A stretch of 64,000 nucleotides of DNA from Desulfosarcina alkanivorans (GCF_009688945.1 NZ_AP021874.1:2914001-2978000), one strand, 5' to 3'; shown: positions 8,988 to 18,392, counted from the first letter of the stretch. Numbers and translations are program-made. The notes: generated by a model from the letters alone, not told the origin.

Positions 8988-9953
8988 CTACTCGTACCTG
9001 ATCTTGGGGTTGAGAAACGCGTACATTAAATCCACCAGGATGTTAATGGTCAGAATGATCACCGCCGCCAGCATGATGTAGGTGACGATCACCGGCTGGT
9101 CGGTCTCAAAAATGGATGTCAGCAGCAGGTTGCCCATGCCCGGCCATTGAAAAATGGTTTCGGTGACGATGGAAAAGGCCACGAGTTCGCCGAAGGAGAG
9201 CCCGGCGATGGTCACCACAGGAATCAGCACATTTCTCAGGGCGTGTTTGAGGATCACCTTGAAGGGCGACAGTCCTTTGGCCCAGGCGGTTTTAATGTAC
9301 TCCTCGGAAAGCACCTCGCGCATGCCGGCCCGGGTGAGCCGCAGCAGGACGGCCAGCTGGTATCCGGAAAGGGTGAAGGCCGGCAGAATGATGTGCTTCC
9401 AGCCGTCGACCGTCAGCAGTCCGGTACGCCAGAAACCGATCTGGACGGTTTCACCGCGGCCGAACGATGGCAGTATCTCCAGGTAGACTGAAAATGCCAT
9501 CACCAGCAGGATGCCGATCAGAAAGGTGGGGATGGAAATGCCGAAAATCGACCCGGCCATGATCGCCCGGGTGATCACCCCGGTGGGCCACACCGAGACC
9601 ACCACCCCCAGTCCAACGCCAAGGATGAACGAGATGCAGATGGCCGTAAATGCCAGCTCCAATGTTGCCGGCATCCGTTCCAGGATCATGTCCAGGGCAT
9701 CCACCGAACTGATGTAGGATTTGCCGAAGTTGCCTTTGAGTACGCCACCGATGAAACTGACGTACTGAACGGCCATGGGGCGGTCCAGGCCGTAGGATGC
9801 CCGCACCATCTCGCGCTCCTGCTGGGTGGCGTATTTGCCGGCCAGCATCAGCACCGGATCACCGGTGTAGCGGAACATGATGAAGCAGACAAAGGAGACC
9901 GCCAGCAGGACGACGATTCCCTGGAGCAGCCGTTTGATCAGATAAGTGGCCAT
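8988..9953 (-). CDS. dppB: Dipeptide/oligopeptide ABC transporter permease (DppB/OppB type)
   Basis: A 321-residue six-TM permease opening with MATYLIKRLLQGIVVLLAVSF, the classical OppB/DppB N-terminus. The EAA loop appears as IKTAWAKGLSPFKVILKHALRN near residues 220-241. The C-terminus has the expected DLMYAFLNPKIRYE. It is separated from the binding-protein gene by a 324-bp gap containing a large palindrome, which may uncouple its expression from the more abundant binding protein. No strong ribosome site precedes the ATG. Confidence 0.93.
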   Translation of the reverse strand: MATYLIKRLLQGIVVLLAVSFVCFIMFRYTGDPVLMLAGKYATQQEREMVRASYGLDRPMAVQYVSFIGGVLKGNFGKSYISSVDALDMILERMPATLELAFTAICISFILGVGLGVVVSVWPTGVITRAIMAGSIFGISIPTFLIGILLVMAFSVYLEILPSFGRGETVQIGFWRTGLLTVDGWKHIILPAFTLSGYQLAVLLRLTRAGMREVLSEEYIKTAWAKGLSPFKVILKHALRNVLIPVVTIAGLSFGELVAFSIVTETIFQWPGMGNLLLTSIFETDQPVIVTYIMLAAVIILTINILVDLMYAFLNPKIRYE

Positions 9954-10134
9954 GAGTTGTCAGCGGTCCGGTGACCGGTTTAGGGTTGGCACGGCAAAGG
10001 AGTCTTCTCCTTCGCCGATTGAAAGTCCAGCAATCCAGGAGCCAGAATTCGGCCGTCGCATCATTCCGATCCAATGGTCTGGGCGAAATGCCCACTGAAT
10101 CCTGGGTCCTGGATTCATTTTTATCCAAGTGGCC
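9954..10134. repeat. Inverted repeat with CCAGGAGCCAGAATTC-like arms
   Basis: Between dppB and the long palindrome, the text near 10037-10052 (atccaggagccagaatt) is mirrored near 10096-10115 (gaatcctgggtcctggatt). Arms of this style, alternating CAGGAG/CAGAATTC, recur at 61208-61313 in this window. They look like members of a dispersed repeat family. No gene is supported here. Confidence 0.5.
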
Positions 10135-10279
10135 AATGGCCGTTCAAAACGGGTAGATTTGGGTCCGGGCCAAGGCCGCAGGGAGGTTGAAACCGCAGGC
10201 GTAGCAGCGCTACGTCGAGGATTTCAGCCGAGTGAGAACGCCGGCCCGGGCCGAAAGATGCCCGTTCTGGATGGCCATT
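10135..10279. repeat. 145-bp imperfect palindrome in the dpp operon
   Basis: Sequence symmetry runs from 10135 to 10279 with the axis at 10207. The outer arms aatggccgttcaaaacggg (10135-10153) and cccgttctggatggccatt (10261-10279) pair at 15 of 19 positions. The next arms, ending gtccgggcc and starting ggcccgggc, also pair, and the centre is gtagc-agc-gctac (10201-10213). The distal end overlaps the stop codon of the binding-protein gene. In mRNA it would form one long hairpin, a likely processing or attenuation point between the abundant binding protein and the permeases. It could also be a mobile palindromic repeat. Confidence 0.75.
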
Positions 10280-11789
10280 ATTTGATTTCCTTGGCCACAA
10301 TCCACCGGTCCGACCGCGGGGTGAACTTGACGTCCCTGCCCTTGACCACGGCAAAGATATCCTGCTGGTAGTGCAGCGGAATCCAGGCCACGTCCTCGAC
10401 GGATTTTTTGTTGATGGCCTGGAGCGCCTTTTCACGCTCGGCCCGGTCGATGATGGAAGAGGAGGCAACGATCATGCGGTCGATTTCCGTATTGGAGTAC
10501 AGCGTGCCGTTGTACGCCCCCATCCCCTTGTCCTTGTCGACGGTATGCAGCAGCTTTTCGGCGGAACGGCCGAAATCGAAGGAGCCGTCGAACCAGCCGA
10601 TCAGGTAGAAGCGATGCTTGAAGTCCGAGAGCTCATCGAAAAAAATGGACTTGGGTTTCACATCCAGGGTCACCTTGAGCCCGATCTTGGCCAGGTATTT
10701 GGCCACGGCCTCGCAGATTTTCTCATCGTTGACATAGCGGTCGTTGGGCCCGGCAATGGTGATGTCGAATCCGTCGGGGTATCCGGCCTCGGCCAGCAGC
10801 CGTTTGGCCAGCGCCGGGTCGTAGGGCAGCCGCTTCAATCCGGGGACGTATCCCACGGTGGGCACGTCCGGCACCTGGGCGGTAGCCGTGGCCTGGCCGC
10901 GCATGACCTTTTCGATAATCTCGTCCTCGTTGATGGCATGAGCAATGGCCCTGCGCACACGGATATCGGCAAAGGGGGTGCCGGCCTTGTTGGAAATGTC
11001 CATGTAAATGGCCCGCCGGGCCGGACGGGAAATCAATTCCACATGGGGCATTTTCTCGATGCGTTCGATCAGGGATACGGGCACGCCGTTGACGATATCG
11101 GCCTGCCGGCCGGCCAGGGCGGCAAAACGGGTGGCCTCTTCGGTGATCGGACGGATATCGACGGTCTGGTATTTGGGTTTGCCTTCCCAGTAGTCCGCGT
11201 TGGCGGCCATGCGAACGTAGGAGCCTTTGACCCACTCCACAAATTTATAGGCACCGGTACCAATCGGCCGGGTGTTGTAATCGCCGTCATCGCGGCCCGC
11301 AGAGGATTCCATGTCCACGATGAAATTCTGGTGCATGGTTTCGGCGAACCACGGCACCGGCTTGACATTCTTGAAAATCACCGTGTAGTCGTCCGGCGTT
11401 TCGATGGAGGCGATGGAGTTGGCGATGTTGAGCAGCTTGGAATACTGGGGGTCCTTCATGCGCTCGAAGGTGAACTTGACGTCAGCGGCCGTAAAGGCAT
11501 TGCCGTTGTGAAACGTGACGCCCTTGCGCAGGCTGAATTTCCAGGTCAGGGCATCCAGCCGCTCCCACTTGACGGCCAGTGCCGGCGAGAGCTTGCCGTC
11601 CGGAGCGGGGCGCTGAAGCAGCCCGTCGAAAAAATTGGACATATAGGAGAGGTTGGCGTCGGACGAATAGGCGTGGGGGTTCATGGATTTGGGCGGTGCA
11701 TCGGTAATCACCACCAGGTCAGCTTTGGCCATCGCAACGGCGGGCAGGGCCAGCAGGGCGATGATCAGGGTCAGGGCGATACGTTTCAT
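10278..11789 (-). CDS. dppA: Periplasmic peptide-binding protein of Dpp/Opp ABC transporter
   Basis: A 503-residue solute-binding protein of family 5 (SBP_bac_5). The N-terminal signal peptide MKRIALTLIIALLALPAVAMA is followed by ADLVVITDAPPKSMNPHAY. The body matches the family: FSLRKGVTFHNGNAFTAADV, then the late motif RMIVASSS near the C-terminus. I place the start at 11789 because AAAGGAGG lies 8-9 bases upstream; the frame extends 14 codons further without a ribosome site. The gene is fourth from the end of a six-gene peptide-uptake operon. The exact ligand (dipeptide, oligopeptide or related) is not determinable. Confidence 0.92.
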   Translation of the reverse strand: MKRIALTLIIALLALPAVAMAKADLVVITDAPPKSMNPHAYSSDANLSYMSNFFDGLLQRPAPDGKLSPALAVKWERLDALTWKFSLRKGVTFHNGNAFTAADVKFTFERMKDPQYSKLLNIANSIASIETPDDYTVIFKNVKPVPWFAETMHQNFIVDMESSAGRDDGDYNTRPIGTGAYKFVEWVKGSYVRMAANADYWEGKPKYQTVDIRPITEEATRFAALAGRQADIVNGVPVSLIERIEKMPHVELISRPARRAIYMDISNKAGTPFADIRVRRAIAHAINEDEIIEKVMRGQATATAQVPDVPTVGYVPGLKRLPYDPALAKRLLAEAGYPDGFDITIAGPNDRYVNDEKICEAVAKYLAKIGLKVTLDVKPKSIFFDELSDFKHRFYLIGWFDGSFDFGRSAEKLLHTVDKDKGMGAYNGTLYSNTEIDRMIVASSSIIDRAEREKALQAINKKSVEDVAWIPLHYQQDIFAVVKGRDVKFTPRSDRWIVAKEIK

Positions 11790-11827
11790 GGGGAGAGCCT
11801 CCTTTATTGGTTGAAGATCAATGATCG

Positions 11828-12811
11828 TCATTGCGCGTTAGCGCGGGTATACAGGTGGCAGGCGGCGGTGTGGCCGTTGCCGAAATCGACGGTTTCGGGT
11901 ATCTCCCGGTCACATATCGCCATCCGTTCCGGACAGCGGGTATGGAACCGGCAGCCCGACGGCGGATCCATGGGGCTGGGCACGTCCCCCTTGAGGATGA
12001 TGCGCTGTTTTTTACGCATCGGGTCGGGTACGGGAACCGCGGAGAGCAGGGCCCGGGTATACGGGTGTTTGGGTGCCCCATACAGGTCACTGTAGGCGGC
12101 CGATTCCACGATTTTTCCCAGGTACATGACGATGATCCGGTCGCAGATGTATTCGACCACGGCCAGGTCATGGGAAATGATGATCATCGACAGATCGAAA
12201 TTGGCCTTCAGCTCCATGAGCAGATTGATAATCTGCGCCTGGATGGAAACATCCAGGGCGGACACCGGCTCGTCGCCGATGATCACCGACGGATCCAGGG
12301 CCAGGGCGCGGGCGATGCCGATTCGCTGGCGCTGTCCGCCGGAAAATTCGTGGGGAAAGCGACGGCCCTGGTCGGGCGACAATCCAACGGTTTCCAGCAG
12401 AAAGGCCAGGCGGTCCCGCCGTTGGCTTCCCCCGAAGAGCCCGTGGACGTCCATGGGATCGGAGAGGATATCATTGACCCGCATGCGCGGGTTCAAGGAG
12501 GAGTACGGGTCCTGGAAAATCAGCTGCATCTGCTGCCGCAGTTCACGCAGTTCGCTGCGGCCCATCTCACCCATCTCACGCCCCTTCCACATAACCGTAC
12601 CGGCGGTCAGCGGAATGAGCTGGGTAACCGCCATGCCGGCCGTTGTCTTGCCGCAGCCCGACTCTCCGACGATGCCCAGCGTTTCCCCCCGGGCCAGTTC
12701 AAAGCTCACCCCGTCCACGGCGTACACATAGCCGGTGGTCCGGGAAAGGATGCCCCGCTTGATGGGAAAGTGGACCTTCAGGTCCCTTACGCTGATCAGC
12801 GCCTCGTTCAT
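11828..12811 (-). CDS. dppF: Dipeptide/oligopeptide ABC transporter ATPase (DppF/OppF type)
   Basis: A 327-residue ATPase. Walker A is GESGCGKTT (residues 49-57), the signature is FSGGQRQRIGIARA and Walker B ends in VIIGDEP. The oligopeptide-transporter C-terminal extension contains CRFHTRCPERMAICD, a cysteine cluster that in related proteins carries an iron-sulfur site. The start at 12811 overlaps the dppD stop as ATGA, a typical coupling. The open frame continues upstream, but that part is antisense-like dppD coding. Confidence 0.93.
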   Translation of the reverse strand: MNEALISVRDLKVHFPIKRGILSRTTGYVYAVDGVSFELARGETLGIVGESGCGKTTAGMAVTQLIPLTAGTVMWKGREMGEMGRSELRELRQQMQLIFQDPYSSLNPRMRVNDILSDPMDVHGLFGGSQRRDRLAFLLETVGLSPDQGRRFPHEFSGGQRQRIGIARALALDPSVIIGDEPVSALDVSIQAQIINLLMELKANFDLSMIIISHDLAVVEYICDRIIVMYLGKIVESAAYSDLYGAPKHPYTRALLSAVPVPDPMRKKQRIILKGDVPSPMDPPSGCRFHTRCPERMAICDREIPETVDFGNGHTAACHLYTRANAQ

Positions 12812-13815
12812 GACGGTGGTTTCTCCACGTGCAGCCAGCAGCGAACCCGGTGTCCGCTGGAAACGTCGGTTAGATCGGGTTCGCGATGGCGGCAGACATC
12901 CATGACATGGGTGCACCGGTCGCAGAACTTGCAGCCTTCCGGAAGGGCCACCAGGCTGGGAACCATGCCTTTGATCTCTTTCAGCCGCCGGGTCTCACCG
13001 GCCGTCCGGCTCCCCAGGACGGGAATCGATGCCAGCAACCCGATGGTATAGGGATGCAGGGGATGCCGGAATATCTCCCGGGTCGACGATGCTTCCACCA
13101 CGCGCCCGGCATACATGACCACGATGCGGTCGGCCATTTCAGCGATCACGCCCAGGTCGTGGGTGATCATCTGCACGGCCGCCCCGTAATCCTCCTTGAG
13201 CGTGAGCATTAGGTCGAGGATCTGGGCCTGAACGGTCACATCCAGCGCCGTGGTCGGCTCGTCGGCAATCAGGACCTCCGGGTCGCAGGCGAGCGCCATG
13301 GCGATCATGGCCCGCTGGCGCATGCCGCCGGAGAGCTGGTGGGGATATTCGTGAACGCGTCGATGCGGGGCCGGAATCTGCACCCGGTCCAGCATATCGA
13401 TGGATGCGTCCAGGGCATCCTTGCGGCTGAGATTCCGGTGCAGGATGAACATTTCCGAAATCTGATTGCCGATAGTGAAAACCGGATTCAGGGAGGTCAT
13501 CGGTTCCTGGAAAATCATGGCGATGCGGTTTCCGCGAACATGACGCATCTCCTGGGGGGAGAGATCCAGCAGATTCGCCCCGTCGAAATCGATCCGACCG
13601 CCCACGATCTTTCCGGGCGGCTCGGGAATCAGGCGCATGATGGACTGGGCGGTGACACTTTTGCCGCTGCCGGATTCTCCGACGACGCCCAGCACCTCGC
13701 CGGCATTCATAAAAAAGGAAACCCCGTCCACAGCCCTGGCAATCCCGGCGGACGAAAAAAAATAGGTTTTCAGTCCGTCGACATCGATAATTTTTTCGTT
13801 AACCGATGGTTTCAT
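12808..13815 (-). CDS. dppD: Dipeptide/oligopeptide ABC transporter ATPase (DppD/OppD type)
   Basis: A 335-residue ATPase with Walker [10 protein letters not shown] (46-54), signature [15 protein letters not shown] and Walker [15 protein letters not shown]. The C-terminal extension has [14 protein letters not shown], again the four-cysteine pattern of oligopeptide ABC ATPases. It is the first gene of the transporter operon, so its upstream AT-rich region (13816-13925) should contain the operon promoter. The order D-F-A-B-C-peptidase is unusual relative to the common A-B-C-D-F order. Confidence 0.93.
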   Translation of the reverse strand: MKPSVNEKIIDVDGLKTYFFSSAGIARAVDGVSFFMNAGEVLGVVGESGSGKSVTAQSIMRLIPEPPGKIVGGRIDFDGANLLDLSPQEMRHVRGNRIAMIFQEPMTSLNPVFTIGNQISEMFILHRNLSRKDALDASIDMLDRVQIPAPHRRVHEYPHQLSGGMRQRAMIAMALACDPEVLIADEPTTALDVTVQAQILDLMLTLKEDYGAAVQMITHDLGVIAEMADRIVVMYAGRVVEASSTREIFRHPLHPYTIGLLASIPVLGSRTAGETRRLKEIKGMVPSLVALPEGCKFCDRCTHVMDVCRHREPDLTDVSSGHRVRCWLHVEKPPS

Positions 13816-13880
13816 CTCGGCATTTCAGATGGTGAGGGATTGATGGAGCAGAACCACTTAATATAGACACGGCATTCGGG

Positions 13881-13921
13881 TCAACATTTTTTACTTAACA
13901 CAGTTAACAATAATATTTAAC
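13881..13921 (-). promoter_or_regulatory. Candidate operator/promoter upstream of dpp operon
   Basis: An AT-rich island in GC-rich surroundings holds the inverted repeat TTAAC-ACA-GTTAA (13895-13907). The adjacent caacattttttacttaac (13882-13899) resembles gaacattttttttaacc at 15161-15177, next to the XRE regulator gene. The gene for that regulator lies immediately upstream of the operon, so a shared operator is plausible. No clean -35/-10 pair with 16-18 spacing was found; TTGACC on the minus strand (about 13879-13884) may be a -35. Confidence 0.4.
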
Positions 13922-14005
13922 CATATGGTCTTGCCGGAATCGCCCGCCGTGCCCGCCTATGCCGCGCCGGGTGCGGGATTGGCAGGCCGGCGGAAGCCCC
14001 CGGGC

Positions 14006-15034
14006 CTAATGGAGGGCAAACCCCGGCGCGTCCATCAGTTCGGCAAGCGCCGCATCGAACTGGCCTCCAATGCCGTAAGCGGTCAATCGCTGCCTGATGG
14101 CGGCATGGAAGCCATCCGAACCGAGGCGGCCATCGGTACCATCCAGGGCGCCCATACACTGCGCCACCTCGTTTTTGAACAAGGCCACGATGCCGATGTC
14201 GTCAGACAGGAAACTTTCGAGGGTAAGCTGGTCGCAGGCGTTGTCGTAGTCGTGTCGACGCATGGCCGTATAGCTGACTTTCGGGGTGTCTCCGTCCGCA
14301 TCCTGTATCTGGAACTGAAAATAGGTACAGCGGTTGACGATGTGGTAAAGATGCTGATCCGGTGCTTTCAGCGCTGCCGCCACCGCATTGGCATAGAATT
14401 TCGCAAAAAGTGCAACCTTTCGGGGATCCGCCGCCTGGGCCGCGGGCCCGATGTTTCTCTCCAGACTTTCCTCGAAACAGGCCCGGCACATATAGGTCTC
14501 GAACCGGTACCCCTGCTCGCAGTTTTTTAAAAACAGGGCCTTGCGTTCAGCCACCACATCGCGGGTAAAGGTCCTGAAAAATTTTTCCGCCTCGCTGGCC
14601 GGTCGGTTGGGAAACGCCTTCATCATGTAAAGTTCGGAAGGGAGAAAAATACCGCTGGGTCGATGTTTAAGTATGATCTTGGTGCCGCCTATGCTTTCCA
14701 GTGCGGCCATGAGCAACTCGAAATAGATATGGTCGAACTGGGGAAGGATGCGTCCCTCAAATTTTCGCCGGCGGTTATTGTCCAGGATTTCGGGAATGTC
14801 ATGGCGATTGAGCGGCATGTAGTCATAGTCGGCGAGAATCGCGTTGATTTCAGGAATCGAATGGTTCAGCGCCAAAAGAATGGAGGCGATCTTATCCTTT
14901 CCCGGCTTGTTGATATTTCCTTTGATCAGTTTGGTCAGGTAGGCATTGGAAATACCCGAAATCTTGCTGATCTGATTCAGGTTCAGGCCGCTGGATTCGA
15001 CAATCCCGGACAGGCAGGCTTTAAATTTTCGCAT
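14006..15034 (-). CDS. XRE-type helix-turn-helix transcriptional regulator with unknown C-terminal domain
   Basis: A 342-residue protein. The N-terminal lambda-repressor-like HTH spans about residues 15-60 (LNQISKISGISNAYLTKLIKG). The remaining 280 residues are cysteine-containing (YMCRACFEESLERN near 180) and not recognised; they could sense a ligand or metal. It lies upstream of the peptide transporter on the same strand, with a 190-bp gap holding an AT-rich palindrome. Regulation of dpp and of itself is inferred from position and shared motifs only. Confidence 0.7.
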   Translation of the reverse strand: MRKFKACLSGIVESSGLNLNQISKISGISNAYLTKLIKGNINKPGKDKIASILLALNHSIPEINAILADYDYMPLNRHDIPEILDNNRRRKFEGRILPQFDHIYFELLMAALESIGGTKIILKHRPSGIFLPSELYMMKAFPNRPASEAEKFFRTFTRDVVAERKALFLKNCEQGYRFETYMCRACFEESLERNIGPAAQAADPRKVALFAKFYANAVAAALKAPDQHLYHIVNRCTYFQFQIQDADGDTPKVSYTAMRRHDYDNACDQLTLESFLSDDIGIVALFKNEVAQCMGALDGTDGRLGSDGFHAAIRQRLTAYGIGGQFDAALAELMDAPGFALH

Positions 15035-15339
15035 GGATGAACCGCTTTCCCCTTCACGGGCGGGGGCCCTTACCGCAGCGGGAGATGCTTTTCCGGATTC
15101 GAAGGGTCATCAGAATGCCGTTGGACCAGTCAGCAGTGTACACCAGTTCGCCCATCGGTTGAACATTTTTTTTAACCTCATTTAAAAAAGTTTCTTTTTT
15201 TGCTGGTGTCTGCCATCGCCCCCCTCCCGGTCAACCGCCGGATTGATTTGCAATTCTATAAAAAACAAGGTATTCGAATATAAAGAAAAATTAACCAAAA
15301 GGCATCTACTTCAGCATAGGCTTCGAAAAGGAAATGGCC
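15035..15339. promoter_or_regulatory. Divergent regulatory region between XRE regulator and PNPOx-like gene
   Basis: This 305-bp stretch has no gene. It contains an AT-rich block at 15160-15200 (gaacattttttttaacc followed by tttaaaaaag) that echoes the block upstream of the dpp operon at 13882-13899. A second AT-rich block at 15250-15300 precedes the plus-strand gene. Both are candidates for promoters and for binding of the adjacent HTH regulator. Confidence 0.4.
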
Positions 15340-15807
15340 ATGACGAAACCATTGAGACGGGAAGACCGGCGATTAGACGATGCGGCTGCTATGGCACTGC
15401 TGAAGCGGGGTGAGTACGGCATTTTGAGCACCTCGGACAAAAACAACAGGCCGTATGGCATACCGGTCAACTATGTCGTGATGGCGGCAAGCATTTTTTT
15501 TCACTGCGCCAGCGAAGGCCGGAAACTGGAAAATATCACGGCCAACCGGGGAGTGTCCTTTTGCGTGGTCGGCAAGACCGAACTGATCCCCGAAAAATTC
15601 TCTACCCGTTACGAAAGCGTGGTTGTATCGGGAAATGCCGAAGCGGTGGACGACCGGGTGCTGAAAAAAAACGCCCTTCGGGCCCTGGTGGCCAAATATG
15701 CACCGGAACACATCGTCGCTGGAGATGCCTACATCGACAAACTGATGGACCGGACCACGGTTGTGCAAGTGGCCATCGAACGCATGGTCGGCAAGGCCAG
15801 AAAGTAA
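15340..15807 (+). CDS. Pyridoxamine 5'-phosphate oxidase-like flavin-binding protein (NimA-like)
   Basis: A 155-residue split-barrel protein. Family features are GEYGILSTSDKNNRPYGIPVNYV (residues 25-47 region), the strand IFFHCASEGRKLENI and a later FCVVGKTELIPEKFSTRYESVVVSG. These belong to the PNPOx-like group that includes NimA nitroimidazole reductases and haem- or flavin-binding relatives. I prefer the second ATG at 15340, since AAGGA is 7 bases from it but only 1 base from the ATG at 15334. Residues specific for a given cofactor cannot be decided. It is a monocistronic gene divergent from the HTH regulator. Confidence 0.82.
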   Translation: MTKPLRREDRRLDDAAAMALLKRGEYGILSTSDKNNRPYGIPVNYVVMAASIFFHCASEGRKLENITANRGVSFCVVGKTELIPEKFSTRYESVVVSGNAEAVDDRVLKKNALRALVAKYAPEHIVAGDAYIDKLMDRTTVVQVAIERMVGKARK

Positions 15808-16220
15808 AACACGGATCGTTCCGGGCGAAAGCGCCGGCATGGGCCGCCGGTATATGGCGGCCATCGCCGGTCGAGGGCCAATTGTTTCGGCAGCAGGCCG
15901 GCCCCCCCCTAAAGAAAATGCTGATTCTGCCGATATTCCCTGGAGGACAGGTGCACCGGACGAATGGAAATATCAGCAAGCCCCCCCTGAAATGCATACG
16001 ATGAGCTATTTCCTTGCGGCCGATGAAGGGCCAGGCGTTCCGCTGCCAAAGGAACGCCTTCGGACGCAAAAAACAACCCGCATCACCTTTGCATCGATGC
16101 CCGAAACCAGCCTCCGGCATCTGTTTTCCCGTCGTCGATTCGGCACGCCGGCCATCAGACACCGGAATCGAACCGTTTTGCCATGGGTATCGACGGGCCG
16201 GAAAACGGGAGCGCCGCCTG
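15808..16220. other. Intergenic region, 413 bp
   Basis: GC-rich spacer between the PNPOx-like gene and the hybrid kinase. Open frames crossing it lack ribosome sites and resemble no known protein. No terminator hairpin with a T-run was evident. It should contain the kinase promoter. Confidence 0.4.
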
Positions 16221-18374
16221 ATGACGCATAAGACGTTTTCTCTGATCATTGCCATACTGCTGACCATCGCCTTTTGCGGCTTTATCATGATCTATGAAAA
16301 CCGTGCCATGGCCACCGCCCAATCGCGCATCGACACCCACGCCCGAATCATCGAAGATGCCATGTGGAACTACAACCACCAGGGGATCCACGAGTATCTG
16401 AAACTGGCCGCATTCTCGGACCACTACGAATCCCTGGCGGTCCATCACCAGAACGGTGAACTGTTTCAGGAAATATATGGGGAACCGGCTGCGGGTTTGG
16501 ACAGGTTTCTGGCTGCCGTCAACCTGATACCGCGGGTTAAGCTGAGCGCCCGCGTGAAGCACCAGGGCGAGACCATCGGCTGGATGCAGGCCGTCGGGGT
16601 CCCCGAGACCATCTATATGCATGCCTATGTGTTTTTTGCACTGACCATGGTCTTTGTCATCGTGCAGCTCTACCTGCGGCTGCTGAAATCCAAATCCCGG
16701 CTCGAAGAGCGGGTCAGGGAGCGCACGGCCGAAGTGACGGCCTCAAACCTGGAGTTGAAGCTGGAAATCGAAGAGCGGGCCCGGGCGGAAGAGGCCCTTC
16801 GCACCAGCGAACAGAAACACCGCCTGCTGTCGGAGAATATCAGCGATATTATCTGGACCATGGATCTGGAAATGAACTACACCTATATCAGCCCGGTGGT
16901 GGCCAAGGTGCAGGGCTGGGAGCCGGCGGAACTGGAGAAAATGGGCATCGAAAGCGTCCTTACGCCGGCATCACTTGAAAAGGCCCGGCAGATATTCGCT
17001 GAACAGATGGCCCTGGGTGAACGGACAAAAAATTACAACCGTTCCAGTACCATGGAGCTGGAGTTGTATCGAAAAAACGGGTCCACCATCATCTGTGAGG
17101 TCACCGCCTCGTTTATGGTCGACGAAAATGGACAGCCGGCCGGAATCCTGGGGGTCACCCGGGACATTTCCGAACGCCGGATGGCGGAGAGAGAAAAAGC
17201 CGACCTTCAGCGCCAATTGGAACGTTCCAAAAAAATGGAGTCGCTGGGCGTCCTCGCCGGCGGCGTGGCCCACGACCTGAACAATGTGCTGTCCGGCATC
17301 GTCAGCTACCCCGACCTTCTGCTGATGGATCTGCCCGAAGGCAGCCCCTTGTCCGCGCCCATCGAGACCATCAAGGAGTCGGGGCAGAAAGCGGCCACCA
17401 TCGTTCAGGATCTGCTGACATTGGCCCGGCGGGGGGTCAGCACCAGTGAAGTCCTCGATCTGAATCGCCTCATCGAAGCACAGCAGCGTTCTGCCGAGTA
17501 TAAAAAACTGCTCAGCTATTACCCCGATATCCGGGTCTCTTTCCATCTGGCCGCCGAGCTGCCGAATATCAAAGGATCCTCCGTTCACCTGAACAAAACC
17601 ATCATGAACCTGATATCCAATGCCGCCGAGGCCCAGCCCAACGGGGGTGACATCATTGTGACGACCGAAAACCTGTATATGGACCGGGACCTGCGGGGAT
17701 ACGATACGGTGAACGCGGGTGAGTACGTCCGGCTGCGGGTAAAGGATCACGGTGAGGGCATCAGCGAAACCGACCTGGACCACATCTTCGAGCCCTTTTA
17801 CACCAAGAAAAAAATGGGGCGCAGCGGCACGGGTTTAGGGCTTGCCGTGGTATGGGGAACGGTCCAGGATCACGAGGGATACATCAATGTGCACAGCAGA
17901 CCGGGTGAAGGCACCGTTTTCGACCTTTTCTTCCCACTTTCACGGGAGGCCGTGGAAGAAAAGGCCCCGGGCCTGAGCCTGGCGGCCATTCAGGGCGGCG
18001 GCGAAGCGGTTCTGGTGGTGGATGACATGGCGTCCCAGCGGAAAATCGCCGCCCACCTCCTGCAGCGCCTGAATTACACGCCCTACACCGTGGACAGTGG
18101 AGAATCTGCCGTGGCCTTCCTGGAGGCTCACACGGTGGACCTGGTGGTGCTGGACATGATCATGGCCCCGGGCATAGACGGCCTCGAAACCTGGCGCCGG
18201 ATCATCAAGCGTCACCCGCGGCAACGGGCCATCATCGCCAGCGGTTATGCGGAGACCGAAAAAGTGAGAACCGCCCAGCAGCTGGGCGCGGGAGAATATC
18301 TGAAAAAACCTTACATGATCGACAGCCTGGGAAAAGCCGTGAAAAATGCGCTGGCCCTCACCCGCCGTCAATAG
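16221..18374 (+). CDS. Hybrid sensor histidine kinase with PAS and C-terminal receiver domain
   Basis: A 717-residue membrane kinase. TM1 (about 5-24), a roughly 105-residue periplasmic sensor region, TM2 (133-153), a coiled coil (157-195) and a PAS domain (about 196-320) precede the kinase. The phosphorylated His351 sits in GGVAHDLNNVLSG. The ATP-binding domain has an N-box (NLISNAAEAQPNG), DHGEGI and GTGLGLAVV. The receiver ends the protein, with Asp645 in LVVLDMIMAPG. The H-box HDLNN type is typical of NtrB-like and deltaproteobacterial kinases. No response regulator adjoins it. The ATG at 16221 has GGGAG 9 bases upstream; an upstream in-frame start would add an unlikely basic tail. Confidence 0.92.
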   Translation: MTHKTFSLIIAILLTIAFCGFIMIYENRAMATAQSRIDTHARIIEDAMWNYNHQGIHEYLKLAAFSDHYESLAVHHQNGELFQEIYGEPAAGLDRFLAAVNLIPRVKLSARVKHQGETIGWMQAVGVPETIYMHAYVFFALTMVFVIVQLYLRLLKSKSRLEERVRERTAEVTASNLELKLEIEERARAEEALRTSEQKHRLLSENISDIIWTMDLEMNYTYISPVVAKVQGWEPAELEKMGIESVLTPASLEKARQIFAEQMALGERTKNYNRSSTMELELYRKNGSTIICEVTASFMVDENGQPAGILGVTRDISERRMAEREKADLQRQLERSKKMESLGVLAGGVAHDLNNVLSGIVSYPDLLLMDLPEGSPLSAPIETIKESGQKAATIVQDLLTLARRGVSTSEVLDLNRLIEAQQRSAEYKKLLSYYPDIRVSFHLAAELPNIKGSSVHLNKTIMNLISNAAEAQPNGGDIIVTTENLYMDRDLRGYDTVNAGEYVRLRVKDHGEGISETDLDHIFEPFYTKKKMGRSGTGLGLAVVWGTVQDHEGYINVHSRPGEGTVFDLFFPLSREAVEEKAPGLSLAAIQGGGEAVLVVDDMASQRKIAAHLLQRLNYTPYTVDSGESAVAFLEAHTVDLVVLDMIMAPGIDGLETWRRIIKRHPRQRAIIASGYAETEKVRTAQQLGAGEYLKKPYMIDSLGKAVKNALALTRRQ

Positions 18375-18392
18375 GGATTGGGCATCCGCCGC

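Noticed and set aside
15761..16231. 156-codon plus-strand frame before the hybrid kinase
   Set aside because: It overlaps the end of the PNPOx-like gene and the kinase start in a different frame, and its sequence is low-complexity.
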